A model generated the notes under the pieces. It saw only the letters and a list, made by a program, of their open reading frames with translations, did not search any database and was not told the DNA's origin. Positions 28,166-36,910 of a DNA stretch of 64,000 nucleotides are shown here, piece after piece. Position 1 is the first letter of the stretch; every line of letters starts with the position of its first letter. The position numbers and the translations under genes are program-made. Origin of the DNA: Ferruginibacter sp. (GTDB lineage: Bacteria; Bacteroidota; Bacteroidia; Chitinophagales; Chitinophagaceae). The DNA is taken from assembly GCA_014379905.1 (NCBI GenBank), contig JACMKX010000065.1:62001-126000 (forward strand), in the 5' to 3' direction.

Positions 28166-29185
28166 TTAATGCTGTTCTTCCAGCACATTCATAAGCAAGA
28201 TCTTCATAAATAACTTCAACCGGTTTAAACCTTTTAGTGGAGCAGAAAATTGCCAGCTTTTCTGAAAGATCATTTTTATTTCGGGTAATAGTTTCATGGT
28301 ACTATTCATGTCCTCCCTGTTGTGGGATTGCTTTAAGAGCAATATTTTTTTAATGCCCGTCATAATAAGCGGGGATAAAAAAAGGTACCAGGCAATAACA
28401 ACCAGGGCAGAACGGATGATTATCTGCAATACTTTAGTTTTTGGCAAGAGAGCGCCCGCCGGGTCCAGCAAAGATTGAATGTAGAAAGCCAGTAAAAGTA
28501 GCCATGCTATTAAAAAAACGAGTTTCCCTTTTTTCTTTTTTTTCTTTGATCTTGAAATGAGTGGATCGTTGCAGTAGCTGTCTTCTTTAATAATATACTG
28601 TGGCAATTGTTCTCTCCAGCTACCGGAATTTTTTACCAGTTTGGCTGCAAAGTATCCAACACAGATTCCCACTATAGCATGAATGATGACGTAACCGCTG
28701 GCTATTAACAGGCTGTAATTATTGACATTTTTATCACCTGTAATTTTTTTAATGAATTCATTTACTGCCTGCCAAAAATCTTTCCCGTATAAAATGATCA
28801 ACACCAGTATTCTTTGTATGGCCGATTCTACGAGGCCAAGCACCGCCAGTAATATAGAAGAAAAGGTAAAAAAGCGATTGTTTAAAAAAAGTAATTGTCC
28901 CACAAAGCCCTGGAACAACACTGCGATGTAGGCAGTAGGAGGGCTGTGCGGGCTTAGCATTAATTTAAATACTGCAACAATTACTGTTGCTTTTAAAATA
29001 GCTGTTGTTGAAGGAACATAACGGGCAAGAAGTATTATACAAAACACCGCCAGGCTGCTAACGATCATTCCGGAAAAAGGGATTTTGAAACCATGCATGA
29101 TGCCGCCTGCAAAAGCTTCGCAGATCACCCACAAGGCTGTGATGCGGTAAAATAATGGAGAAGGAATGAATTTATCCGTGCGCAT
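28166..29185 (-). CDS. Multi-pass membrane protein of unknown function
   Basis: A 339-residue inner-membrane protein with about seven or eight helices: VICEAFAGGIMHGFKIPFSG, SSLAVFCIILLARYV, TVIVAVFKLML, VLFQGFVGQLLF, SSILLAVLGLVESA, GYVIIHAIVGICVGYF, and VFLIAWLLLLAFYI with a further pair near 260-280. A lysine-rich loop (SRSKKKKKKGK) lies before the penultimate helices. The N-terminal part has small-residue-rich helices reminiscent of vitamin or cobalt transport components, but no motif supports a firm assignment. It lies 17 bases downstream of the deaminase gene on the same strand, so the two may share a transcript. Confidence 0.7.
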   Translation of the reverse strand: MRTDKFIPSPLFYRITALWVICEAFAGGIMHGFKIPFSGMIVSSLAVFCIILLARYVPSTTAILKATVIVAVFKLMLSPHSPPTAYIAVLFQGFVGQLLFLNNRFFTFSSILLAVLGLVESAIQRILVLIILYGKDFWQAVNEFIKKITGDKNVNNYSLLIASGYVIIHAIVGICVGYFAAKLVKNSGSWREQLPQYIIKEDSYCNDPLISRSKKKKKKGKLVFLIAWLLLLAFYIQSLLDPAGALLPKTKVLQIIIRSALVVIAWYLFLSPLIMTGIKKILLLKQSHNREDMNSTMKLLPEIKMIFQKSWQFSAPLKGLNRLKLFMKILLMNVLEEQH

Positions 29186-29202
29186 CGGTCAGGTAATAAA
29201 AG

Positions 29203-29676
29203 CTAGTAAGAAGTTTTATCTGTTTTTGCTTTCCACTCATTAAAAACCTTAATAGCGTCTTCCCTGCCCAGCATTTTAATGGGAATTTTTCTTTTCTCAA
29301 TGCCTGCCGCCATTTCGCAGTAGATCATGGAGTCATCAAAACCTGCATCCGCGGCATCTATCCTGTTGTTGGCAAAGTAAATGATTTCCGGGCGTGCCCA
29401 GTAAATCGCTCCCAGGCACATAGGGCAGGGCTCGCAACTGCTGTATATTTCGCAACCATCCAACTGAAAGGTTCCTAAATTTTTACACGCATCTCTTATC
29501 GCTACTACTTCGGCATGAGCAGTGGGGTCATTGCTGGAAGTTACCTTGTTGTTTCCTCTGCCAACAATTTTATCTCCTTTTACAATTACGCAACCAAAGG
29601 GGCCGCCGTCATTATTGTTTATGCCGGTACGCGACAATGCAATTGCTTCCTGCATAAATTTTTCTTCACGGGTCAT
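29203..29676 (-). CDS. Guanine deaminase-like nucleoside deaminase
   Basis: A 157-residue zinc-dependent deaminase of the cytidine deaminase-like fold. Zinc ligands and the catalytic glutamate are seen in HAEVVAIRDAC and CEPCPMCLGAIYWARP. Length and the C-terminal block (IPIKMLGREDAIKVFNEWKA) fit the bacterial guanine deaminase GuaD type better than TadA. It would convert guanine to xanthine in the cytoplasm. The alternative, a tRNA adenosine deaminase, is less likely because the N-terminus and the end of the protein differ. Confidence 0.85.
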   Translation of the reverse strand: MTREEKFMQEAIALSRTGINNNDGGPFGCVIVKGDKIVGRGNNKVTSSNDPTAHAEVVAIRDACKNLGTFQLDGCEIYSSCEPCPMCLGAIYWARPEIIYFANNRIDAADAGFDDSMIYCEMAAGIEKRKIPIKMLGREDAIKVFNEWKAKTDKTSY

Positions 29677-29986
29677 AATTTAATTTTTGTAGCGGGTAAA
29701 TATAAGAATTTTATCACTTTAGTATCCAATGATGCCACCGGTTTTCTAGCGGTAAAAAAAGGTAGCCGCCTATTTTGGAATGGATAATACAAATAGTTGC
29801 CAGGTTGTCCCGATAGCGATCGGGACGAAACCGGAATATACCCACTTCTCAACTCCGCCTTCGACAAGCTCACACGCATTTGCGGGGCAGACAGGCTGAC
29901 GCTTTCTCAAAAGGAAATGCTGCTGATAAAACAAACTATGGGTAAAACGTAGGCTTCTTTGTAACTTACATTTCAAATTCAACAGC
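29677..29986. other. 310-base spacer with a palindromic unit
   Basis: No supported gene. The main feature is GTCCCGAT-agcg-ATCGGGAC at 29807-29826, a perfect 8-bp stem with a 4-base loop. The downstream segment around 29850-29905 (CTCCGCCTTCGACAAGCTCA and GCGGGGCAGACAGGCTGACG) is more GC-rich than its surroundings and looks like a dispersed repeat of Bacteroidota spacers; copy number cannot be judged here. Confidence 0.55.
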
Positions 29987-30184
29987 ATGGGAATTTTAAA
30001 CCAAATAGCAGAATACCTTTACCTGAAAAAGCAGGATGCCAGGCGGCCTGACGGAGAAAATCAAGATTCGAACGACTTGTATAATTCACAATCAGTGAAA
30101 TTTATGCATGGCATCAATCGCTTGTCGATTTTTCTCTTTTTAGGAGCGCTGATCTTTATTGTCATAAAATTATTACTGCGATAA
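29987..30184 (+). CDS. Small single-pass membrane protein (DUF6728-like)
   Basis: A 65-residue protein with a soluble N-terminus (IAEYLYLKKQDARRPDGENQ) and one C-terminal membrane helix (RLSIFLFLGALIFIVIKLLL). It resembles small Bacteroidota proteins filed as DUF6728; the family label is from memory. It stands alone between two minus-strand genes and ends 45 bases from the lpxB stop. Function unknown. Confidence 0.7.
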   Translation: MGILNQIAEYLYLKKQDARRPDGENQDSNDLYNSQSVKFMHGINRLSIFLFLGALIFIVIKLLLR

Positions 30185-30229
30185 CAAGTACTTGATAGCA
30201 TAGTGTAGATCGCTTCTATGAACCATGAT

Positions 30230-31348
30230 CTATGATCCATTCGCTATTAACATTTTGTAAATCAACCCCGCTGCATTGGCAGAAGCATGCCCGCCCGCAC
30301 TGAGCAGGTCTCTCAGGTCTTTATAATCCCTTTGCAGCTGTAATTTTTTAGCATCATCGTGCAAGAGTTTATTCAACTCCGATACAAGATTTTCAACCGT
30401 TAATTCATCCTGTATTAATTCTTTCACTACTTCTTTGTCCATAATTAAATTAACCAGGCAGATATATTTGATCTTTATTAATTGCTTTGCTATAAGATAA
30501 GATATTTTGTTGCCTTTGTAACAGATCACTTCCGGCACATTAAATAAAGCTGTTTCCAATGTAGCTGTTCCGCTGGTTACCAATGCAGCTTTGGAGGAAA
30601 GTAAAAGGTCATAGGTTTTATTGGAAACGGATTTTACATTACTGTAAGGTGCTAACAGTTCTTTATAAAAATCATCCGTTAAACCCGGCGCTTTTGCTAC
30701 CATAAAAATATGGCCGGGAAAATGTTTTGCTACCTGCATCATGATTGGAAGTTTTTTCAGGATTTCCTGTTTGCGGCTGCCGGGTAACAATGCCACCACC
30801 TGTTCATTGCCGGTTAAAGGAAGACCGGTATTCTCTTCTTTGAAACGATCGGTTACTTCTATTAAAGGATGACCTATATACTCTACTTCAAAATTCCATT
30901 TATTATAAAATTCCTTTTCAAAAGGAAGAATCACCAGCATTTTATCTACATTCTTTTTTATGCTGTGAATACGGCTTTCTTTCCAGGCCCAGATCTGCGG
31001 GGAGATATAATAAACAATTCTTAACCCCTGTTTTCTTGCCCATTCTGCAATGCGCAGGTTAAAGCCGGGGTAGTCAATAAGAATTAGTACATCCGGCTGG
31101 TAAGCTGAAATGTCTTTTTTACAAAAACTAATATTTTTAAAAATGGTGCCGATGTTTTTGATCACTTCTGTAAAGCCCATAAAAGCAAGATCGCGGTAAT
31201 GCTTCACCAGCACGGCTCCGGTAGCCTGCATCAGGTCGCCGCCCCAGCAACGGATATCTGCGAGACTGTCCAGCTTTTGCAGTTCTTTAATTAAGTTACT
31301 GCCATGCAGATCGCCACTTGCTTCCCCGGAAATGATATAATACTTCAT
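30230..31348 (-). CDS. lpxB: Lipid-A-disaccharide synthase
   Basis: A 372-residue GT19 glycosyltransferase that joins UDP-diacylglucosamine and lipid X in lipid A synthesis at the inner membrane. The N-terminus has the family signature SGEASGDLHGSNLIKEL, followed by GGDLMQATGA, FMGFTEVIKN, LIDYPGFNLRIAEWAR, YYISPQIWAWKESR, GHPLIE, LLPGSRKQEI and SGTATLETAL. Length is normal. Confidence 0.97.
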   Translation of the reverse strand: MKYYIISGEASGDLHGSNLIKELQKLDSLADIRCWGGDLMQATGAVLVKHYRDLAFMGFTEVIKNIGTIFKNISFCKKDISAYQPDVLILIDYPGFNLRIAEWARKQGLRIVYYISPQIWAWKESRIHSIKKNVDKMLVILPFEKEFYNKWNFEVEYIGHPLIEVTDRFKEENTGLPLTGNEQVVALLPGSRKQEILKKLPIMMQVAKHFPGHIFMVAKAPGLTDDFYKELLAPYSNVKSVSNKTYDLLLSSKAALVTSGTATLETALFNVPEVICYKGNKISYLIAKQLIKIKYICLVNLIMDKEVVKELIQDELTVENLVSELNKLLHDDAKKLQLQRDYKDLRDLLSAGGHASANAAGLIYKMLIANGS

Positions 31349-31395
31349 TAGAAATTATTCTGTTGCAAATTAGTTGACTTAACTGAACGAGGTGA

Positions 31396-32136
31396 TCAAT
31401 TTTTTAATTGTTTAAAACTTAAGTTTAACAACGCATATTTTTTTGAGTCAGGCAAATAAAAATGCCACCATTCTGTATCCAATACTTTAAAACCATTTTC
31501 TTCCATAAGGTTGCGCAGCAAAGCCCTGTTTTGTAAAACAGTTGCAGGCAGGTTTTTAAAATCGCTGTGTGCTGTATCGCTGAAATGATCAAAGTGGGTG
31601 CCCATGTCCAACTCTTTCCGGGAGTAAATATCTATGATAGTAAGATCCACCGCAATACCACGATTATGGCCGCTGCCAAATTTGGGATCAGCGGCATAGC
31701 GATCGTCTTTTACCGGCTCCCACATTTTTTCTGTAACGGAGTAAGGGCGGTAGGCATCCCATATCTTTAATCCCAATCCTTTTATTTGTAGGGCAGCCTG
31801 CACCTTTTTTAAAGCCACCGCAGCTGGCAGTCTTAAATACGTAGTAGATAAGCCCGGGGGATATAACCGCTGCTTCATAAAATTAGCGGTACTGCAATAC
31901 TTTAATTCAAGTTGTATACCGGGAATAATTTTTTTGATATCAACCATGGTCATCGAACTATCGGCAGCTATGGCATTTTTAAGTGCCTGCCTGTCTTCCA
32001 CTATTAATAACCCATATTTATTCGCTTTTTCAGGCTGACAAAAAGCCGGAAAATTTGTGAATATCAATCCTGTAACAATAAGGGTTGGTATAAAACGTTT
32101 CTGTATCTTGTATATAATTACCAGGGAAAAAGCCAT
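31396..32136 (-). CDS. D-alanyl-D-alanine dipeptidase (M15D, VanX/DdpX type)
   Basis: A 246-residue secreted zinc dipeptidase. The metal site is seen in GSGHNRGIAVDLTI (SxHxxGxAxD) and DTEWWHFYLPD (ExxWH). The start at 32136 (MAFSLVIIYKIQKRFIP) gives an N-terminal hydrophobic segment ending FPAFCQ; the longer frame to 32295 runs into the divergent transpeptidase gene and lacks support. In Bacteroidota such enzymes usually recycle D-Ala-D-Ala and there is no vancomycin-resistance ligase here. It is divergent from an L,D-transpeptidase, so the pair may act together on the wall. Confidence 0.88.
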   Translation of the reverse strand: MAFSLVIIYKIQKRFIPTLIVTGLIFTNFPAFCQPEKANKYGLLIVEDRQALKNAIAADSSMTMVDIKKIIPGIQLELKYCSTANFMKQRLYPPGLSTTYLRLPAAVALKKVQAALQIKGLGLKIWDAYRPYSVTEKMWEPVKDDRYAADPKFGSGHNRGIAVDLTIIDIYSRKELDMGTHFDHFSDTAHSDFKNLPATVLQNRALLRNLMEENGFKVLDTEWWHFYLPDSKKYALLNLSFKQLKN

Positions 32137-32151
32137 TATGCAAATTTCTTT

Positions 32152-32159
32152 CAAATGTA
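32152..32159 (-). promoter_or_regulatory. -7 promoter box of the D-Ala-D-Ala dipeptidase gene
   Basis: On the minus strand TACATTTG matches TAnnTTTG and ends 15 bases before the dipeptidase start at 32136. It also lies in the upstream region of the divergent transpeptidase. No -33 box was found. Confidence 0.5.
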
Positions 32160-32175
32160 TCAAATTAATGGAGCT

Positions 32176-33849
32176 ATGAAGCAATCCCGCAATTTTCATG
32201 TAATATTCCTGTTGGCTTTTATTGTTGTTTTCGCCGGGTGTGGAAATAAAAAAGACGATGACAAGAGTATATCTCCCGATGAAATGGATGATCATGTTGA
32301 GGCCAAAATAGCGTCATTGCTAAAAGGAACTGCAGCAAAATCAAAACTTGACGACAGTACTGTACTTTCTTTTTCTCCTGTTGTAAATTATTATTATGCT
32401 GCAACAGCCTTTAAACCTGTATGGAGTAGTATGGAAAAATGGAAACCTTACACAGATTCACTGATACAATATATTGCTGCTTCAGAAAAAGATGGATTGT
32501 TTCCTGACAATTATCAATATGCTGCTTTACAATCCATCATGCAAAACCTGCAGGCCGATTCCTTAAAAAGAAAAGATGTAAATGTTTGGGCAAGGGCAGA
32601 TATATTAATGACTAATGCCTTTTTTCATATTTTGCAGGATCTCAAGCAAGGGCGTATTCAACCCGATAGCATCGCCTGGAAAAATAACGGCGGGCAACAT
32701 GAAAAATTCTTTTCTGCCTATATAAAAAAATTACAACAGGGCGAATCAATCAGTAGCATCGTAGCTTCCGTTCAACCTTCATTAAAAGATTACCAGGCAT
32801 TAAAGAAAAATATTCCTCTCTTTTTGGATAGCATGGATCGTACCAGCTACAGTTATGTGAATTATCCCGGGAAGGATTCTCTCAGCTTGCTAAAGAATGT
32901 ATTAAAAAGATTGGCGGAGAGTGGTTATAACATTCCAACAGGAAAACCGGATTCCACCATGTTGAGGGAGCTTATTACAAAATACCAGAAAGCAAAAGGT
33001 TTAAAACAAACAGGAAAAGTATCAGCAGGATTAGCCAGTGTTTTAAATAGTACCGATAAAGAAAAATTTAAGCGTATTGCTATTACGCTGGACAGGTATA
33101 AACAATTGCCGGCTACTTTGCCTGAAAAATACATTTGGGTAAACCTCCCGGCGTATAGTCTTAAAGTGTGGGACAATGATTCTTTGGCTATGGAATCAAA
33201 AGTGATAGTAGGTAAACCAGGAACCCCCACACCGGTGATCAACAGTGAAATTTCTGACCTCATTGTATATCCAACATGGACTGTGCCTAACAGTATTATA
33301 GTAAAGGAAATATTACCTGGCCTCAAGCGCAACCCCGGATATCTTGCCCGCAAAGGATTAGGGCTGTATAGCAGCAAAGGAGATCCTGTTGATCCGTACA
33401 CTGTTAACTGGTCAAAATACAGTAAAGGCATTCCTTACCTGGTACGCCAGGGAAGCGGTGATAATAATGCGCTGGGAGTTATTAAATTTAATTTTGCAAA
33501 TCCATATGCTGTATACCTGCATGATACCAACCAGCGTTATCTTTTTAAAAATAAGGAAAGAAGTCTGAGTCATGGTTGCGTAAGAGTACAGGATTGGGAA
33601 AAGCTGGCGTTTTACATCATGAGGAATGACAGCGTTAACTCCAGGCAGCCCGACTCTTTAAAGGCTAATACCGATTCTATTACCACCTGGATAAGCCGGA
33701 AAGAGCGGCACAGCATAGTAATTAAGCAAAAATTACCGGTTTTTATACGTTACTTTGGTTGTGAGGGCGGCACAGCGTCCATAAAATTTTATGATGATAT
33801 TTATGGGGAAGACAAAAAACTGAGAGATAAATACTTTGCTCAAAAGTAA
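32176..33849 (+). CDS. YcbB/LdtD-type L,D-transpeptidase lipoprotein
   Basis: A 557-residue lipoprotein with lipobox VVFAGC (acylated cysteine about residue 21). It has a helical N-terminal domain, a peptidoglycan-binding-like segment (LRELITKYQKAKGLKQTGKVSAGLASVLN) and a C-terminal YkuD catalytic domain with HDTNQRYLF and the active-site motif SHGCVRVQDW, where cysteine is the nucleophile. It makes 3-3 peptidoglycan crosslinks or attaches proteins. The start at 32176 (MKQSRNF) is preferred over 32155 because it begins the signal peptide. RlpA follows 21 bases downstream. Confidence 0.93.
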   Translation: MKQSRNFHVIFLLAFIVVFAGCGNKKDDDKSISPDEMDDHVEAKIASLLKGTAAKSKLDDSTVLSFSPVVNYYYAATAFKPVWSSMEKWKPYTDSLIQYIAASEKDGLFPDNYQYAALQSIMQNLQADSLKRKDVNVWARADILMTNAFFHILQDLKQGRIQPDSIAWKNNGGQHEKFFSAYIKKLQQGESISSIVASVQPSLKDYQALKKNIPLFLDSMDRTSYSYVNYPGKDSLSLLKNVLKRLAESGYNIPTGKPDSTMLRELITKYQKAKGLKQTGKVSAGLASVLNSTDKEKFKRIAITLDRYKQLPATLPEKYIWVNLPAYSLKVWDNDSLAMESKVIVGKPGTPTPVINSEISDLIVYPTWTVPNSIIVKEILPGLKRNPGYLARKGLGLYSSKGDPVDPYTVNWSKYSKGIPYLVRQGSGDNNALGVIKFNFANPYAVYLHDTNQRYLFKNKERSLSHGCVRVQDWEKLAFYIMRNDSVNSRQPDSLKANTDSITTWISRKERHSIVIKQKLPVFIRYFGCEGGTASIKFYDDIYGEDKKLRDKYFAQK

Positions 33850-33870
33850 TTGTTGACTTTAATATACCAC

Positions 33871-34314
33871 ATGATTAAAAAAAGATATAGCAGGAGAGTT
33901 ATTGCCATTTTTTTTATTCTCCATTTATTGCTTTCTCCCATTACAGAAGCACAAGCTGTAAAGGACAAAACAGCAAAATCGACTTCAGACAAAGCTAAAA
34001 AATCAGCTAACCGCACATTGTATGGCCAGGCAAGCTTTTATGCCAGCAAATTTGAAGGCAGAAAAACAGCCAATGGTGAAATATTCCGACACAGTAAAAT
34101 GACTGCTGCCTGCAACAGCCTTCCGCTTGGAACATGGATAAAAGTAACTAACCTGAAGAACGGTAAATCTGTGGTAGTAAAAACAAATGACCGGCTGCAT
34201 ACCAAAACAAGAAGATTGGTAGATCTTACCCGATCGGCAGCCCAAAAACTTGGATTTATAAAAAGTGGGCTCACCAGGGTAAAAGTAGAGGTGATAAGGA
34301 AAAGGCCATCCTAG
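33871..34314 (+). CDS. rlpA: RlpA-like septal ring lytic transglycosylase
   Basis: A 147-residue secreted protein with a signal peptide (IAIFFILHLLLSPITEAQA) and a double-psi beta-barrel domain: GQASFYASKFEGRKTANGE, AACNSLPLGTWIKVTNL, and VVKTNDRLHTKTRRLVDLTRSAAQKLG. The aspartate of NDR is the expected catalytic residue. No C-terminal SPOR domain is present, as is common in short RlpA proteins. It follows the L,D-transpeptidase by 21 bases, in a wall-remodelling gene pair. Confidence 0.9.
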   Translation: MIKKRYSRRVIAIFFILHLLLSPITEAQAVKDKTAKSTSDKAKKSANRTLYGQASFYASKFEGRKTANGEIFRHSKMTAACNSLPLGTWIKVTNLKNGKSVVVKTNDRLHTKTRRLVDLTRSAAQKLGFIKSGLTRVKVEVIRKRPS

Positions 34315-34400
34315 TTATCAGGGTTTGATAATTGTAGCCTAAATTGAAGATTATCAACATAAATGTGATTAAATTATTTCCTGAATTAAAACTAAGCAGC

Positions 34401-34408
34401 TATTTTTG
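34401..34408 (+). promoter_or_regulatory. -7 promoter box of the OmpA-family gene
   Basis: TATTTTTG fits TAnnTTTG, 24 bases before the ATG at 34433. It is enclosed by GCAGC and GCTGC, a short inverted repeat that could be a binding site. Confidence 0.6.
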
Positions 34409-34432
34409 CTGCGTTTACACAAAACAACTTTT

Positions 34433-35755
34433 ATGAAGAAAATTACACTCTCTTTGCTGGCTGGCCTTGTATGCACAATGGCCTTTGCTCAGAAAGATCA
34501 TATTAAGCCGCCTACGCTGGGGTTTAACTTTACGTTGACTGACTTTAAAACGGCTTCAGATTTAAGAACCATCGGTTTGTCCAACGTTATAGAAGCGGGA
34601 GACTGGGAAAAAATAAGTGCCATGAGCGCAGGGATTTCTGTTGATTATATACAGGGGGTGAGTAAAAACATTGATTTTGCAACAACATTATCAGGAACTT
34701 TCTTAGAATACCCGGTTCCGGAAAAAACAAATATTAGAAATGGTTTGCTATTGGAAGCAGCCGCTACAGCCCGTTTAAAACTGCTTTCTGATAAATATTT
34801 CTTAAGTCCTTTTATAACTGCAGGTGTGGGTGCTTCCAAATTCAGGGGCTACTATGGCGCTTTTTTACCCATAGGTTTAGGAATGCAGTTTAAAGTTGAG
34901 CAAAATACCTTTATAATGCTAAATGCTCAATATAGGGTACCTGTTTCAGAACTCATAGAATACCATTTATATTATAGTTTAGGCGTTGCGAAGTCATTCC
35001 CTAAAAAAATTATTCCTGTGGTAGTGGCACCTGTACTGCCTGTTATACAAGACAGGGATGGTGATGGTGTGGTAGATGCAGATGATAAATGCCCGGATAC
35101 CCCGGGTTTAGCATCATTGCAGGGATGTCCTGACAGGGATGGGGATGGTATTGCTGATGGAGATGATAAGTGTCCTGACGTAGCAGGGTTGGCAAAATAC
35201 AATGGTTGCCCTATTCCTGATACGGACAAAGATGGTATCAATGATGAAGAAGATAAATGCCCTACCGTTGCAGGTGTTACCCGTTACCAGGGTTGCCCTA
35301 TTCCGGATGGTGATGCTGATGGTGTGAATGATGAAGAAGATAAATGCCCTACACGTCCCGGTCCGGTGAGTAACCAGGGTTGTCCTGAAATAGCCAGGGA
35401 AGTAATTGAAAAAATAAACTATGCTGCTAAAAATGTATTTTTTGCAACAGGTAGCTTTAAGTTACTGGCTAAATCAAATAAATCATTAAACGATGTGGCT
35501 GCATTAATGAAAGCCGACGAAAGCCTGATGTTGGATATTGATGGTCATACAGATGATGTGGGTACCAACGAACGCAACCAGGTTTTATCTGAGAACCGTG
35601 CAAAGGCAGTTAAAGAATACCTCGTTAAACAGGGAGTTGCAGAAACACGTTTGTTATCTACAGGCTACGGCGAAGACAAACCGGTAGCAGATAATAAAAC
35701 AGCAGCGGGTCGTGCCAAGAATAGAAGAACTGAAATGACTGCACGTAATTATTAA
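34433..35755 (+). CDS. OmpA-family protein with thrombospondin type 3 repeats
   Basis: A 440-residue outer-membrane protein. A signal peptide (MKKITLSLLAGLVCTMAFAQ) precedes an N-terminal beta-barrel of about 190 residues, four calcium-binding TSP3 repeats (DRDGDGVVDADDKCPDTPGL, DKDGINDEEDKCPTVAGV and similar, about 205-320), and a C-terminal OmpA peptidoglycan-binding domain (MLDIDGHTDDVGTNERNQVLSENRA to GRAKNRRTEM, with the D and R contacts). It probably anchors the outer membrane to the wall. The start is 34433 because the signal peptide begins there. Confidence 0.93.
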   Translation: MKKITLSLLAGLVCTMAFAQKDHIKPPTLGFNFTLTDFKTASDLRTIGLSNVIEAGDWEKISAMSAGISVDYIQGVSKNIDFATTLSGTFLEYPVPEKTNIRNGLLLEAAATARLKLLSDKYFLSPFITAGVGASKFRGYYGAFLPIGLGMQFKVEQNTFIMLNAQYRVPVSELIEYHLYYSLGVAKSFPKKIIPVVVAPVLPVIQDRDGDGVVDADDKCPDTPGLASLQGCPDRDGDGIADGDDKCPDVAGLAKYNGCPIPDTDKDGINDEEDKCPTVAGVTRYQGCPIPDGDADGVNDEEDKCPTRPGPVSNQGCPEIAREVIEKINYAAKNVFFATGSFKLLAKSNKSLNDVAALMKADESLMLDIDGHTDDVGTNERNQVLSENRAKAVKEYLVKQGVAETRLLSTGYGEDKPVADNKTAAGRAKNRRTEMTARNY

Positions 35756-35814
35756 TTGATTACTAATTATTGATTATTAACCCTTGCAGTAATAATCAAT
35801 AATCAATAATATTT

Positions 35815-35845
35815 AAAGGCCTCCCGTTTATGACGGGAGGCCTTT
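35815..35845 (+). terminator. Intrinsic terminator after the OmpA-family gene
   Basis: AAAGGCCTCCCGT and ACGGGAGGCCTTT form a perfect 13-bp stem with a 5-base loop, followed by AATTTT. It can act in both directions. Confidence 0.9.
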
Positions 35846-35978
35846 AATTTTGGCCGGTTTGTAGCCGGCAATACTTTTTAATTTACAAACGTTGATATTT
35901 TGTCAATGGTCAATCGTCAGTAGTTAGTAGTCAATGTCAATAGTCAAAGGCGGTGGCCGGTTGTAGGTGACCCTTCTT
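35846..35978. other. Low-complexity spacer
   Basis: The segment 35897-35949 is made of slipped variants of GTCAATGG, GTCAATCG, GTCAGTAG, TTAGTAGTCAAT and GTCAATAG. The region before the terminator (35756-35810) is similar in style, with AATCAATAATCAATAAT. No gene is seen. Confidence 0.6.
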
Positions 35979-36812
35979 CTATTTATACTCATACTCAATC
36001 GTCCCCATCAGCTTTCTTTCTTTGGTAAAACATTTTTCTCTTACCCTCAGGCCATTGTCGTACGTATATTTCCACACATAATAATCATTTCCACCTTCTT
36101 CTGTTGTGGTCATTTGCGACAGTTGGCCTGCACTGTTGTTGTATTCAAAAATATAATCAGGATACATGCGGATCTTAAAATCATTTTCCTGTACTACATC
36201 TGTAAGTCTTTGTTTGGCATCATAATAATAATAATATTTTGTGCCGCTCCGGGTATCTTTTTCAATAGCAATATTTCCGTATTCATCTTTTGCAAATAAT
36301 ATGGCGGTACTATCCCTGAAATTTTTTATCCTGGTCATTTTAGAAGGCTGACCTTTTTCATCGTAGCTATACAAGTGCTCTTCATGAATTTCGCTGTTAA
36401 AATCATCATCACCGGAACGGATACTGGAAATTATATTGCTGATCTTTCCATCTGGGTTGTACCTGTAAATATTGGTAGTAACAGAAATCTCGGAACTGTC
36501 ATGCGTTTGTACCAGCTGGCCTTTATTGTTAAAGCTGGTTATAAGCATGGAAGGCGAAGAAATATTTGACCGGGTGAATAATTCTGTGCGGCCATAATCT
36601 TTGGTTATTTTTTTTTGTGCAAAAAATCCTTCGCTGGGGCTGCCATCACCCTCAAAACTCTTGATATTAATCAATCTAACCTTGTTTTCTTTATAACGGG
36701 TCATGTCTGCCTGCAACTGGTTACTGCTTACAATATCTTTATAATAAAATTGAGCCAGTGTAGCAGAACTGATTATCATTAATAATAAAGGGAGAACAAG
36801 CCGTATTTTCAT
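35979..36812 (-). CDS. Secreted protein with YD/RHS-like repeats, function unknown
   Basis: A 277-residue exported protein with a signal peptide ending SSATLAQ. From about residue 105 it has tyrosine-rich strand repeats of the form Y-x-D/N-x-x-G-x-x (NIYRYNPDGKISNI, LYSYDEKGQPSKMTRI, AKDEYGNIAIEKDTR, YYYDAKQRLTDV, FEYNNSAGQLSQM, KYTYDNGLRVREK). These are the hallmarks of short RHS-type repeat proteins in Bacteroidota. There is no toxin domain and no T9SS domain. It is probably a single periplasmic or surface beta protein. Confidence 0.75.
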   Translation of the reverse strand: MKIRLVLPLLLMIISSATLAQFYYKDIVSSNQLQADMTRYKENKVRLINIKSFEGDGSPSEGFFAQKKITKDYGRTELFTRSNISSPSMLITSFNNKGQLVQTHDSSEISVTTNIYRYNPDGKISNIISSIRSGDDDFNSEIHEEHLYSYDEKGQPSKMTRIKNFRDSTAILFAKDEYGNIAIEKDTRSGTKYYYYYDAKQRLTDVVQENDFKIRMYPDYIFEYNNSAGQLSQMTTTEEGGNDYYVWKYTYDNGLRVREKCFTKERKLMGTIEYEYK

Positions 36813-36910
36813 GTAGATTGATTGTTATATTCACGAAGTTACTGGCTATGCAGCCTTTATAACGTTAGCGGCTGATAAAACTTTATTAATTTTAGGAAAA
36901 ATTACAGGTA

